From positions 2,480,001-2,544,000 of the forward strand of contig OZ244166.1 of the NCBI GenBank assembly GCA_965216445.1: a stretch of 64,000 nt of DNA, written 5' to 3'. The translations under genes were made by a program, and so were the position numbers. The notes below the pieces were generated by a model. It saw nothing but the letters and a program-made list of their open reading frames with translations. It made no database searches and had not been told where the DNA came from. Origin of the DNA: MA-ANB-1 sp965216445 (GTDB lineage Bacteria; Actinomycetota; Acidimicrobiia; Spongiisociales; ZC4RG35). Positions 16,736 through 24,918 of the stretch are shown here, one piece after another; within the stretch, counting starts at the first letter, position 1, and each line of letters begins with the position of its first letter.

Positions 16736-18226
16736 TCAGGAACTTGGGAGACCAGCCTTCAGCTTGTCGAGCATCTTGCCCACCGTGAAGCTGGCTGACT
16801 CCTGCCTCGGAGGGAAATCGGCGAGTCCTGCAGCCATCTCCATCACTATCGCCTGGGCCGGCACCAATAGGTACGCGTGGCTAATCAGCCAGTCGTAGTA
16901 CGTGTTGGAAGTGATGTCGGCACGCTCGAATGGGTCAGTCCTGAGGTTGAAGATCTTTGGCACCCGCAGTTCCGTGAAAGGCTCAGCCCAGATCTGAAGC
17001 GTGCCCTGAGCTCGTTGTTCCATGAAGACGAACTTCCAGTTGTCATACCGGAGGGCAGTTAGGTCTCCATCGTCGGATACATAGAAGAAGGAGTTGCGTC
17101 GGCTCTCTTCTTCCTCTCCAGTGATGTAGGGAAGCTGGTTGTACCCATCCAGGTGGACCTTGTACTCACGATCGTTCAGCTTGTGCCCAGCCTTCAACTT
17201 CTCAGCGATGTCGTCGTCGCCTGCCGCAGCTAGGAAAGTCACGAACCAGTCGGCGTGGCTCACGATTCCGGTTAGCACCTGACCGGCCTCGATATGACCG
17301 GGCCACCTCAGGGCTGCGGGAACCCGGAATGCACCCTCCCAGTTCGAGTTCTTCTCGTTTCGGAACGGAGTCATTCCTCCATCGGGCCAAGTGTTCATGT
17401 GCGGCCCGTTGTCAGTGCTGTAAAAGACGATCGTGTCGTCAGCGATGTCCAACTCATCGAGCAGATCGAGCATCTGCCCGATCCTCTTGTCGTGCTCAAC
17501 CATGGCGTCGTGGTATTCAGACTGCCAACGACCGGCCTGCCCCTTGATTTCCTCTGCGGCGTGTGTGCGGAAGTGCATTCCCGTGGTGTTGAACCACACG
17601 AAGAATGGCGTGTCGCTGTCCACCGCGTCCTTGATGAACCGTTGCGCAGGCGGAATTATCTCGTCGTCGATTGTCTCCATGCGCTTCTTAGTCAGCGGCC
17701 CGGTGTCTTCGATTCGGCCGTCGGCGTAGCTGTGGATGACACCTCGAGGACCGAAGCGACCGCGGAACTCGGGGAAGTCCTCCGGATCCGGGTAGTCCCG
17801 CTGCTCCGGCTCCTCTTCGGCGTTGAGGTGATAGAGATTGCCGAAGAACTCGTCGAAGCCATGGTTGGTGGGAAGGAACTCGTCCCTGTCACCGAAATGG
17901 TTCTTGCCGAATTGGCCGGTGGCGTAGCCCTGGTCCTTCAGGGCGGTGGCGATCGTCGGGTCTTCGTCACGCAGCCCCAGGTCGGCTCCCGGCATTCCCA
18001 CCTTGGTCAGACCGGTGCGATAAGGGTTTTGGCCGGTAATGAAAGCGGCCCGGCCGGCCGTACAGGACTGTTCACCGTAGTAATCAGTGAACCGGACGCC
18101 TTCTTCGGCGATCCGGTCGATGTTGGGAGTGCGGTAACCCATGAGGCCGTCGCTGTAGCAGCTGAGGTTGGTGATTCCGATGTCGTCACCCCAGAGGACG
18201 AGAATGTTTGGCTTGCCGTTGGGCAC
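16736..18226 (-). CDS. Type I arylsulfatase (formylglycine-dependent)
   Basis: 496 residues. It hydrolyses sulfate esters. The modification motif C-x-A-x-R is Cys55-T-A-G-Arg59 in SCTAGRAAFITGQNP (the C should become formylglycine). Metal ligands include the N-terminal Asp pair in WGDDIG and DNGPHMNTWPDGG (Asp-Asn). No signal peptide is visible, so it may act in the cytoplasm. First gene of the operon with its own maturase (FGE) and a SulP anion permease, a complete unit for sulfate-ester use. Substrate unknown; close in style to AtsA-like arylsulfatases. Confidence 0.93.
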   Translation of the reverse strand: MPNGKPNILVLWGDDIGITNLSCYSDGLMGYRTPNIDRIAEEGVRFTDYYGEQSCTAGRAAFITGQNPYRTGLTKVGMPGADLGLRDEDPTIATALKDQGYATGQFGKNHFGDRDEFLPTNHGFDEFFGNLYHLNAEEEPEQRDYPDPEDFPEFRGRFGPRGVIHSYADGRIEDTGPLTKKRMETIDDEIIPPAQRFIKDAVDSDTPFFVWFNTTGMHFRTHAAEEIKGQAGRWQSEYHDAMVEHDKRIGQMLDLLDELDIADDTIVFYSTDNGPHMNTWPDGGMTPFRNEKNSNWEGAFRVPAALRWPGHIEAGQVLTGIVSHADWFVTFLAAAGDDDIAEKLKAGHKLNDREYKVHLDGYNQLPYITGEEEESRRNSFFYVSDDGDLTALRYDNWKFVFMEQRAQGTLQIWAEPFTELRVPKIFNLRTDPFERADITSNTYYDWLISHAYLLVPAQAIVMEMAAGLADFPPRQESASFTVGKMLDKLKAGLPSS

Positions 18227-18309
18227 TTGGTCCGCTCCTTGGTCTCGAGGCGAACGTTGACGATAGCGCCCGGCGCCAATGCCATCACGCCGACTCAGAC
18301 GGTGATAGA

Positions 18310-18759
18310 TCAGACCCGCTCTGCGTACTCAACAACTCTGAATGGCCAGACCGTCGTCAGCCATTCCGACAGGATCTGCCAAACCACCACATCCATCTCT
18401 TGACGTTGTGCCGTGACCCAGGACCTCACGTCGGCATCCACACCGTCGGCCTTACTCGGGTAGATGTAGACACACCCGATGACGTCGTCACCGTCGAGGA
18501 TCGAATACGTGAACGATTTCCGCTCGACGAACTCTCGGTGGTGCATCTCCATATCAGCCATGTTCTCTTCGAGGCTCATTGGCGTGGGCCACCCCCGCCA
18601 GGTCATGCCTGGCGTGGACCGGATGTGCTCGATGCTGCTCATCCAAGCCTCATGGTCTCGTTCATTGTGGACCGGACCGAGTGGCTCCAGTCGGAACCCA
18701 GGACCAGAGAACGAGACGGGCACGTCGAAGTCGTGGGGAACGAAAGCGGCTTGGGACAC
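18310..18759 (-). CDS. GNAT-fold N-acetyltransferase-like protein
   Basis: 149 residues. FRLEPLGPVHNERDHEAWMSS and FTYSILDGDDVIGCVYIYPS match the first and central strands of GNAT proteins, but the acetyl-CoA loop is weak (EMDVVVWQILSEWL follows directly). GTG start at 18759 without a clear ribosome site. Function unknown; single gene. Confidence 0.6.
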   Translation of the reverse strand: MSQAAFVPHDFDVPVSFSGPGFRLEPLGPVHNERDHEAWMSSIEHIRSTPGMTWRGWPTPMSLEENMADMEMHHREFVERKSFTYSILDGDDVIGCVYIYPSKADGVDADVRSWVTAQRQEMDVVVWQILSEWLTTVWPFRVVEYAERV

Positions 18760-18848
18760 ACCGAGAAACTAGTCGCTGCACCTTTGGGGACGGTGCGGAG
18801 AGTCGATGTCTATTCTCAGGATTTGGGTGTCCTCTGAAGCCAATTCCG

Positions 18849-18889
18849 TTCGTAAGAAGGGTGAGGCGGGAAATGCCCGCACCTACGAA
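18849..18889 (+). other. Nested hairpin in the leader of the DGPF-ECF42 operon
   Basis: TTCGTA (18849-18854) can pair with TACGAA (18884-18889), enclosing a GCGGG/CCCGC hairpin. It ends 2 nt before the GGAG ribosome site of the gene at 18900, so it could influence initiation. Confidence 0.4.
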
Positions 18890-18899
18890 TGGAGAAGAT

Positions 18900-19289
18900 A
18901 TGAGCCAGTACCTCTTGTCGACCTACCGAGTCGAAGGCAATGTCGAAGGTGCCCCCGGAAGCCCTGAAGAGATGCAGGAGTTCATGACCCGGGTCATGGC
19001 CCTCGAAGCCGAGATGGATGATGCGGGAAGCTTTGTGTTTGGGGGCGCACTACACGGGCCGGACGCTTCGACCGTGCTTCGAGCTGGCGACCCAGACATC
19101 GTTATGACTGACGGGCCTTTTGCCGAAGCCAAAGAGCACATCGCCGGCTTCTACATCATCAACGCCGAGGACCTCGATGAAGCTCTGCAATGGGCCGAGA
19201 AGGTAGTCGCTGCAGTTCGGCATCCGATCGAGGTTCGTCCTTTCATGGCGACCGGGAAAGTCGCTGACCAAATGCCACCGGGTGCGTAG
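18900..19289 (+). CDS. YCII/DGPF-domain protein
   Basis: 129 residues. The family motif is MTDGPFAEAKEHIAGFYII, with the D-G-P-F core, and the N-terminal strand MSQYLLSTYR. DGPF proteins are the conserved genomic partners of ECF42 sigma factors; here the sigma gene starts 3 nt after this stop. The ATG at 18900 is preceded by GGAGAAG. Biochemical role unsettled. Confidence 0.88.
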   Translation: MSQYLLSTYRVEGNVEGAPGSPEEMQEFMTRVMALEAEMDDAGSFVFGGALHGPDASTVLRAGDPDIVMTDGPFAEAKEHIAGFYIINAEDLDEALQWAEKVVAAVRHPIEVRPFMATGKVADQMPPGA

Positions 19290-19292
19290 AAG

Positions 19293-20525
19293 GTGAACCG
19301 GAGCGTCGCTGATCGGGGCGATGCGAATGACATCGAGCAAGTCTTCCGCGACGTCTACGGACAGGCAGTTGCAACCTTGGTACGGGTCTTCGGCGACATC
19401 ACCCTGGCCGAAGACGCCGTCCAGGACGCCTTTGTCGTCGCCAATGATCGATGGCCCGAACAAGGGACACCACCGAACCCTGCAGGCTGGATCGTCACCA
19501 CCGCACGCAATCGTGCGATCGATGTCCTGCGTCGCTCCGCTAGGGGCCAAGAGCTGCTCGAAGAATCGGCAGCCATTCGCGGTGAAGGCGCGTTTGAGGA
19601 CCCGGAACCAGGGCCTGTGACTGACGATCGACTTCGTCTGATATTCACTTGTTGCCATCCATCATTGAAGCGCGAGCACCAGGTGGCACTCACGCTCCGC
19701 CTGCTCGGTGGGTTGCGTGTCGAAGAGGTAGCTCGAGCATTCCTGGTCACCGAGCCGGCAATGGCAAAGCGGCTGGTGCGGGCCAAGTACAAGATAAGTG
19801 CGGCGAACATCCCCTATCGGGTGCCTCGTGATGCCGATTTGCCACAAAGGTTGCAGTCAGTTCTGTCGGTGATCTACCTGATCTACAACACCGGCGCCGA
19901 CGACCCGACCCGATCAGGCCTTCGGGCCGAGGCGATTCGGCTCGCACGATCCCTGGTCAACCTGATGCCGGACGAACCCGAGGTGTTGGGTCTGCTCGCA
20001 TTGATTCTTCTCAACGAATCGCGCATCCCGGCTCGGAGACTGGAGGGTGAGGTGGTGCTGCTCCGCGACCAAAATCGCAGCTCGTGGGACCAAGCACTCG
20101 TCTCGGAGGGTGTCGATGTGGTGAGAGCCTGCGTACGCCGCAATCGGCCTGGCCCATTTCAACTCCAGGCGTCGATACAGGCGGTCCACTGCACTGCCAA
20201 AACCTTCGAGGAAACCGACTGGCCTCAGATTGTTGAACTCTACGACCATCTCTACAGGCTGTTGCCAACCCCGGTGGTCGCACTGAACCGGGCGATCGCT
20301 ATCGGGGAGAACGCAGGGTGGTCCGCTGGTCTCGCTGAACTCAACTCGATTGCACCCGCCTTGGATCGCTTTCACTCGCTCCACGCCGCCCGTGCGCATG
20401 CGTTGCGGAATCTGGGCCGGGACGACGACGCTCAGATAGCTCTCCAGCGGGCGCTCGAACTCGCTCCTCTGGAAGTCAATCGCAGGGCAATTGAACGACA
20501 ATTGGCCGAATTGATTGGCGGCTAG
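19293..20525 (+). CDS. ECF42-type RNA polymerase sigma factor with C-terminal TPR-like extension
   Basis: 410 residues, twice the size of ordinary ECF sigma factors. Region 2 (EDAVQDAFVVANDRWP, ARNRAIDVLRR) and region 4 (LTLRLLGGLRVEEVARAF, EPAMAKRLVRAK) are followed by a DUF6596-like helical segment (LQSVLSVIYLIYNTGA) and a C-terminal TPR-like region (LLPTPVVALNRAIAIGE, ALRNLGRDDDAQIALQRALEL). This layout and the preceding DGPF gene are diagnostic of group ECF42, which has no anti-sigma factor and depends on its C-terminal extension. GTG start at 19293. Confidence 0.92.
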   Translation: MNRSVADRGDANDIEQVFRDVYGQAVATLVRVFGDITLAEDAVQDAFVVANDRWPEQGTPPNPAGWIVTTARNRAIDVLRRSARGQELLEESAAIRGEGAFEDPEPGPVTDDRLRLIFTCCHPSLKREHQVALTLRLLGGLRVEEVARAFLVTEPAMAKRLVRAKYKISAANIPYRVPRDADLPQRLQSVLSVIYLIYNTGADDPTRSGLRAEAIRLARSLVNLMPDEPEVLGLLALILLNESRIPARRLEGEVVLLRDQNRSSWDQALVSEGVDVVRACVRRNRPGPFQLQASIQAVHCTAKTFEETDWPQIVELYDHLYRLLPTPVVALNRAIAIGENAGWSAGLAELNSIAPALDRFHSLHAARAHALRNLGRDDDAQIALQRALELAPLEVNRRAIERQLAELIGG

Positions 20526-20567
20526 GCGGCCGCGGGAGCGGCGCGCAAACTTCCTTAGACTGGGTCA

Positions 20568-20744
20568 ATGGCAGACAACAACAAAGTGGGAATCAATGCA
20601 GGAGTCGGCGTCGCAATAGGTGCGGGGGTCGGTGCCGCTCTATTTGCTGCAACGGACAGCCCGGTGTGGATTGCGGTGGGTGTCGCAGTTGGCGCAGCTA
20701 TCGGAGCTGGGTCGGCACAACGCAACGACGATTCCGACGAGTAA
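20568..20744 (+). CDS. Small glycine-zipper protein
   Basis: 58 codons. Two hydrophobic G/A-rich segments (INAGVGVAIGAGVGAALFAA and WIAVGVAVGAAIGAG) have GxxxG spacing and are joined by a TDSPV turn, followed by a polar tail ending DDSDE. It looks like a small two-helix membrane protein. It sits 43 bp after the ECF42 gene in the same direction and may be its target (inference). Codon usage is consistent with the neighbours. Confidence 0.6.
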   Translation: MADNNKVGINAGVGVAIGAGVGAALFAATDSPVWIAVGVAVGAAIGAGSAQRNDDSDE

Positions 20745-20756
20745 CCGGCGTCACAA

Positions 20757-21650
20757 TCAGTTCTGGCAGTCCGGATCCGACTTCTCGTCGGGACCCTCAC
20801 ACGGCGGGAAAGGTTCACCAACGGTCGGCGGTGTGTAACCCGGCGGCTCATTGGTGCAGATGGATATCGTCTGGTCCTTCTCCACAGAGCCGACAACGTA
20901 GCCATCACTGTCGATGATCGCCCACAAGCCGGTTGCCACCGGGAGGGCCTCGACAAACTCTTTGTGCCCTTGCATCGAGCCGTTGTCCCTTACGAAGTCG
21001 ATCGCCATCCGCAGAGCGTCTTCGGCGTTTTGGGGAGAACCGTGATGGAAGGAACCCTCGGCGGGGCAACCCAGGAATTCTCCGAAGGTGCGGGCGTCGC
21101 TGATGGCGGAAGCCACTAACTCCTCTTTGGTTGGAAACCCGGGATCTGCATCTGGAACCTCAGTCCACACCAGGTAGACGAGAGCAATTGTGAAGGTGGT
21201 GTCTTCGGGTCTCAGGTGGTCGGCGTGCCGAGGTTGCGGCTCCAGCGAAACCGGAACGGTTAGCTCGACACGAAGTTCGCCAACTTCGAGGGCGCCGAAA
21301 CTGACCTGGAACATGCCACCGAACGGGCCCTCGTCGGACAAGGTGTAGTTCTGCAGGACCGCGTCTGGTGCCGGCACGAGGGTCGATCCAGTGACCACGT
21401 ACGTGTCGTATAGAGACACGTGTTGGATCCAGTCGTCGGTGGCAATTTCGAATTCCACTGTTTGTGTTCCCGAATCCAGGTCGGTGGTGCCCGGTCTGAA
21501 CACCAGCGTCGTTTCTTGCGATACGTAGTCGACCGTCGTAGCCGCCCGGATGATCTCTTCGCCACCGGTGTCGACGCCACAGGAAGCTGCGATAGCGGCA
21601 ACCCCAGTGAGAAGGGCAAGTCCCAAAGCCTTTGGCAAACCCGATGACAC
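20757..21650 (-). CDS. Lipoprotein of unknown function
   Basis: 297 residues from a GTG at 21650 (GGGGG 4-8 nt upstream). The N-terminus is a lipoprotein signal (LGLALLTGVAAIAASC). The mature part begins with a beta-rich domain (TTLVFRPGTTDLDSGTQTVE) and ends in a Pro/Cys-rich tail. The longer open frame upstream has no ribosome site. No family recognised. It is convergent with the small glycine-zipper gene, 12 bp away. Confidence 0.65.
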   Translation of the reverse strand: MSSGLPKALGLALLTGVAAIAASCGVDTGGEEIIRAATTVDYVSQETTLVFRPGTTDLDSGTQTVEFEIATDDWIQHVSLYDTYVVTGSTLVPAPDAVLQNYTLSDEGPFGGMFQVSFGALEVGELRVELTVPVSLEPQPRHADHLRPEDTTFTIALVYLVWTEVPDADPGFPTKEELVASAISDARTFGEFLGCPAEGSFHHGSPQNAEDALRMAIDFVRDNGSMQGHKEFVEALPVATGLWAIIDSDGYVVGSVEKDQTISICTNEPPGYTPPTVGEPFPPCEGPDEKSDPDCQN

Positions 21651-21671
21651 CGAACCCCCAATATTTGCTCT

Positions 21672-21690
21672 AAGAAATTCTACATTTCTT
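21672..21690. promoter_or_regulatory. Inverted repeat between divergent genes
   Basis: AAGAAAT (21672-21678) and ATTTCTT (21684-21690) form a perfect 7-5-7 inverted repeat in an AT-rich stretch 22 bp upstream of the lipoprotein start at 21650. Candidate operator. Confidence 0.35.
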
Positions 21691-21814
21691 GCGAATAGCC
21701 TTCGAAATGGGGCGTTTCTGTCACACCCTTCCGATACCTTGATCAATAGGACGAGTTGACATCTGAAGAGATTCTGAACTTGGGGCGATGCTTGCCCTTT
21801 CAGAGGGGAATCAA

Positions 21815-22936
21815 ATGAGCGAACTACGTTCTGTCCTCGATCAAATGGCCGCGGTGGCCAGCGAGGACCTAACAATCGAAGAAATCGACGCAGAGATCGA
21901 AGAGATCACCCAAAGCCGTCAACGCCTCGATGTTCTTCTTGCCGAGCGTCTCGCCAGTCTCTCCGATCGAGGTGGCCATGTGGTTCTTGGCTATTCGTCC
22001 CCTACCGCCTATCTCGCCGACCGGGGCCGTCTTTCGGTAGGTCGTGCCACTCAGTCGGTCGCCATGTCCCGAGCCAAACACCGGGCACCTCATGCCTTTT
22101 CGGCCTGGTCCGACGGCAGAATCTCAACTGACCAAGCCACTGCGCTGTTTCGCACAGCTCAAGGTGTTCCTGATGCCTATCCAGAAGCCGAAGAACGTCT
22201 GGTCATGATCATTGAGGGGCTCAACGTCAGGGATACCCGAAAGGCGGTCGAGTATTGGAGACAGTCAGTCGACAGTCCCGGTGACCTCGATCTCGATGTC
22301 CAACTCGGCCGACGCTGCTTTCATCTTTCTGAGACCATCGGCGGAATGCGACGTGTCGACGGATGGCTAACGGCCGCCGCCGGCGAAGCCTTGGAAGCCT
22401 CAATCGATGCGCTGGTTGATCCACCGCGAGAAGGTGACGATCGCACCGCTAGGCAAAGACGCCACGATGCCCTAGAGAATCTGTGCCGCGACTGGCTTGA
22501 CCATGCCGATACTCCGCAGAGCGGTGGAGAGAAGCCCCACATCATGGTGCTGACCGACCTCGATGCCTTGGCCGGTATCGGCGGCGGAACTCACGAAACT
22601 CTCAACGGTGACGTCATCGATATTGACACCCTCCGGATGTTGGCTTGCGACTGTTCGGTGAGTCGAATCGTCCTCGGCCCGGACTCGGAGGTCTTGGACG
22701 TGGGTCGTAAGACGAGAGTCTGGACCCCGGCCCAGCGACGGGCCATCATCGCCCGAGACCGAACTTGTCAGGCCCCGGGTTGTGACACCAAACCAAGGTA
22801 TTGCGACATCCACCACAAAGACCACTGGGCCGATGGTGGTCGCACGTCCGTGAAAAAGGGCAAGTTGCTTTGCCGACACCACCACACTCAGGAACACCTG
22901 CGAGACAGTCGTCGAAGAGGTCGACCGCGAAGGTAG
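21815..22936 (+). CDS. DUF222 / HNH endonuclease domain protein (13E12 type)
   Basis: 373 residues. The N-terminal DUF222 region (LAERLASLSDRGGHVVLGY, SVGRATQSV, GRISTDQATALF) is followed by a C-terminal HNH domain with RDRTCQAPGCD, IHHKDHWADGGRTS and LLCRHHHTQEH, carrying the paired cysteines and the H-N/D-H pattern. These proteins are multicopy and typical of actinobacteria; their cellular role is unknown though often linked to mobile DNA. The ATG at 21815 follows GAGGGG. Confidence 0.88.
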   Translation: MSELRSVLDQMAAVASEDLTIEEIDAEIEEITQSRQRLDVLLAERLASLSDRGGHVVLGYSSPTAYLADRGRLSVGRATQSVAMSRAKHRAPHAFSAWSDGRISTDQATALFRTAQGVPDAYPEAEERLVMIIEGLNVRDTRKAVEYWRQSVDSPGDLDLDVQLGRRCFHLSETIGGMRRVDGWLTAAAGEALEASIDALVDPPREGDDRTARQRRHDALENLCRDWLDHADTPQSGGEKPHIMVLTDLDALAGIGGGTHETLNGDVIDIDTLRMLACDCSVSRIVLGPDSEVLDVGRKTRVWTPAQRRAIIARDRTCQAPGCDTKPRYCDIHHKDHWADGGRTSVKKGKLLCRHHHTQEHLRDSRRRGRPRR

Positions 22937-23104
22937 GGGTGGCCCTTCCCCAGTCATCCCGGAACAATTACTGAATTGAAGACCGGCGCTCGACCTCGAA
23001 CGGTCGCTCGCGTTCAGATTCGGCGAACAGGCGACGACGGGTCCGTTGCACAACGCTCGTTGATCTAAACGAACAACAGTCCGTCACAGGTAGGTTTATC
23101 TCGC

Positions 23105-23938
23105 ATGAGGTTCCGTCTCGGAGTGATATTGCCCGTAGTCACCGCCCTGCTCTTGGCAAGTTGCGGAAGTGAGCCGCTGAATCAGGCGTCGCTGGAACCG
23201 GTGCCGACCGTAGACCTATATGAAGAACCGATTGCCGATGCCCCGAACCCTGCGGATAGGGCTGGCGCAGCCTCCAATTTCATCGAGTGCTCCTTCGGAA
23301 TTTCGAACGGCGGCTGGTCCTATGATTTCGGGGAGACTCCAGGCTCAGACGACCCAGACGATGCACTCGTAGAGTTCGTAGACGCGGATTGGTTCGGACT
23401 CCCGCACTCGAACTACGAACTAGGCGGAACTGACACCGGGCGACGCCTGTATCAATACAGCGTTGACGATATGCCGAAGGTGGCTGTGATCGTGGCGGAC
23501 GGCTCCTCTGACGAGGGTCTGCACCTATCCACCGGCTGGATCGTCGAGACTTTCGCCACATGTGATCCTGCCGAGTACGACCCAGCGAATGATGCCGAGT
23601 TCGCTCTCGACGTTTGGCTCGATTCAAACGGTGGCCGCGTGCCGACGTCGATCATCACATCGCTGAAGGGAGCTGAACACTGCGGGTGGAAAACCGTCAC
23701 ATATCTGTTCTTCAACGACCGGCAATACATCAGCGACCCTGAGGGTGTTTTGACTTCGGAGCTGATACAGCCGTATCAGGCTGAATCGGACCTTCCGCAA
23801 GATGCCTCAGCAACTGGATATTCACACGAAGGGCGTGAACTTTGGGTTTCAGCCGACGAGCGGGTGGCTTACATGGTTTCCGACAGTCACGTCCAAGCTT
23901 GGCCAGTCCCTAGATCCGGCTCGATCCTGTGTGACTGA
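23105..23938 (+). CDS. Lipoprotein of unknown function
   Basis: 277 residues with lipobox LLLASC (Cys20). The mature chain is acidic, with two repeated themes of WF/W-Y and four cysteines (IECSF, TFATCD, EHCGW, ILCD) that may form disulfides outside the cell. Resembles other secreted actinobacterial proteins of unknown role; no family recognised. Start at ATG 23105 just after a TTTATC element, perhaps a near-leaderless promoter. Confidence 0.6.
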   Translation: MRFRLGVILPVVTALLLASCGSEPLNQASLEPVPTVDLYEEPIADAPNPADRAGAASNFIECSFGISNGGWSYDFGETPGSDDPDDALVEFVDADWFGLPHSNYELGGTDTGRRLYQYSVDDMPKVAVIVADGSSDEGLHLSTGWIVETFATCDPAEYDPANDAEFALDVWLDSNGGRVPTSIITSLKGAEHCGWKTVTYLFFNDRQYISDPEGVLTSELIQPYQAESDLPQDASATGYSHEGRELWVSADERVAYMVSDSHVQAWPVPRSGSILCD

Positions 23939-24076
23939 CCAAACGCATGCGGGGCGAAACCACTGAATCAGCGTTCTAGATCGGCTCCCCCATACACCTG
24001 GCGACATCCCCACAGCCAGAAGCCTCGATGTTCGATCTGGCCGTAGTATGCGCCGAGCCGCGTCGAAGGGACCGTT

Positions 24077-24442
24077 ATGGCTGTGTCAATGATTGAAGAT
24101 CTGCCTCAAACCGTGATCGGTTTCGAGGCCCACGGAGAAGTAACCGACGACGACTACGAACAAGTGCTTTTGCCTGCCGTCGAGCAGCTTTTGGAGTCGC
24201 AGGACAGGGTCCGGATCCTCTACGTCCTGGGCTCGGGCTTCGAGAGGTACGAGGCCGATGCGGTTTGGGAAGACACCAAGATGGGCCTTCACTTCCGCGG
24301 GAAGTGGGAACGGATCGCAATCGTGACCGACCACAAGGGATACCAGCGTTCGATAAAGGCGCTCGGGTTCCTGATGCCCGGCGAAGTCAAAGTGTTTCCT
24401 CTTGCCGGACTCCACAAGGCCAAGGACTGGATCGCCGCCTAG
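24077..24442 (+). CDS. SpoIIAA-like (STAS-fold) protein
   Basis: 121 residues matching the SpoIIAA-like family: IGFEAHGEVTDDDYEQVLLP, VRILYVLG, then WEDTKMGLHFRGKWERIAIV and FPLAGLHKAKDWI. The fold is a single STAS-like domain without the phosphorylatable Ser of true anti-anti-sigma factors. Role unknown. Nothing coding follows until the tRNA pair at 24733. Confidence 0.85.
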   Translation: MAVSMIEDLPQTVIGFEAHGEVTDDDYEQVLLPAVEQLLESQDRVRILYVLGSGFERYEADAVWEDTKMGLHFRGKWERIAIVTDHKGYQRSIKALGFLMPGEVKVFPLAGLHKAKDWIAA

Positions 24443-24672
24443 AAAGCGCAGGCCCGGGCCTCGCAGAATCCCAGGCAATGGCTTGGCTGTCGTAAGGGAG
24501 TCAATTGGGCCAAATAACCATTGTCCGGAGTGTTGCATCGCTTCGTACCGGGGGTAGATGTGGCAATCGGCTATCCCCACCGTGTCAGGGGATGACTCAC
24601 TCAAGGGGAGAAACCACGCTCTTCGCATTATTCCGACCGTTGGTGGCACCCACGACATCCCTGTAGCCAATG

Positions 24673-24700
24673 TTGAGCAGGAACCTGTGGCAGATATACT
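24673..24700 (+). promoter_or_regulatory. Probable promoter of the tRNA-Asp/tRNA-Phe transcript
   Basis: TTGAGC (24673-24678), 16-bp spacer, TATACT (24695-24700), 32 bp ahead of the tRNA-Asp 5' end. Confidence 0.55.
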
Positions 24701-24732
24701 TCTCTAGGCTTACTCTCGGGTAGGCAATTCGA

Positions 24733-24810
24733 GGGAGCGTAGAACAGTCTGGAGTGTTCGTCGGCCTGTCAAGCCGAAGGTCGCGGGTTCAAATCCCGTC
24801 GTTCCCGCCA
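24733..24810 (+). tRNA. tRNA-Asp (GTC)
   Basis: Full cloverleaf: acceptor GGGAGCG/CGTTCCC, anticodon stem TCGGC/GCCGA with loop CTGTCAA (anticodon GTC), T-loop TTCAAAT. The 3' CCA is encoded (24808-24810). Confidence 0.97.
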
Positions 24811-24842
24811 ACCGTTAACCCCTCCGGGTTTTCGGTTTGCGA

Positions 24843-24915
24843 GGTCAGGTAGCTCAGTCGGTAGAGCGCCGGTCTGAAAAACCGGAGGTCGACGGATCGA
24901 CGCCGTCCCTGACCA
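24843..24915 (+). tRNA. tRNA-Phe (GAA) with A54 in the T-loop
   Basis: Cloverleaf with acceptor GGTCAGG/CCTGACC, D-arm GCTC/GAGC, anticodon stem CCGGT/ACCGG around CTGAAAA (GAA). The T-stem GACGG/CCGTC is perfect but the loop is ATCGACG, so position 54 is A instead of the near-universal T. CCA is not encoded. The last 25 nt belong to the attL repeat of the downstream island. Confidence 0.95.
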
Positions 24916-24918
24916 CAA
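24891..24918 (+). repeat. attL-like direct repeat (tRNA-Phe 3' end)
   Basis: 28 bp identical to 28307-28334, starting GACGGATCGACG and ending CTGACCACAA. The stop codon of the hydrolase gene begins at the next base. Confidence 0.8.

Noticed and set aside
24450..24461. AGGCCCGGGCCT palindrome after the SpoIIAA-like gene
   Set aside because: A 12-bp GC palindrome without a T-tract or other context is expected by chance at this GC content.
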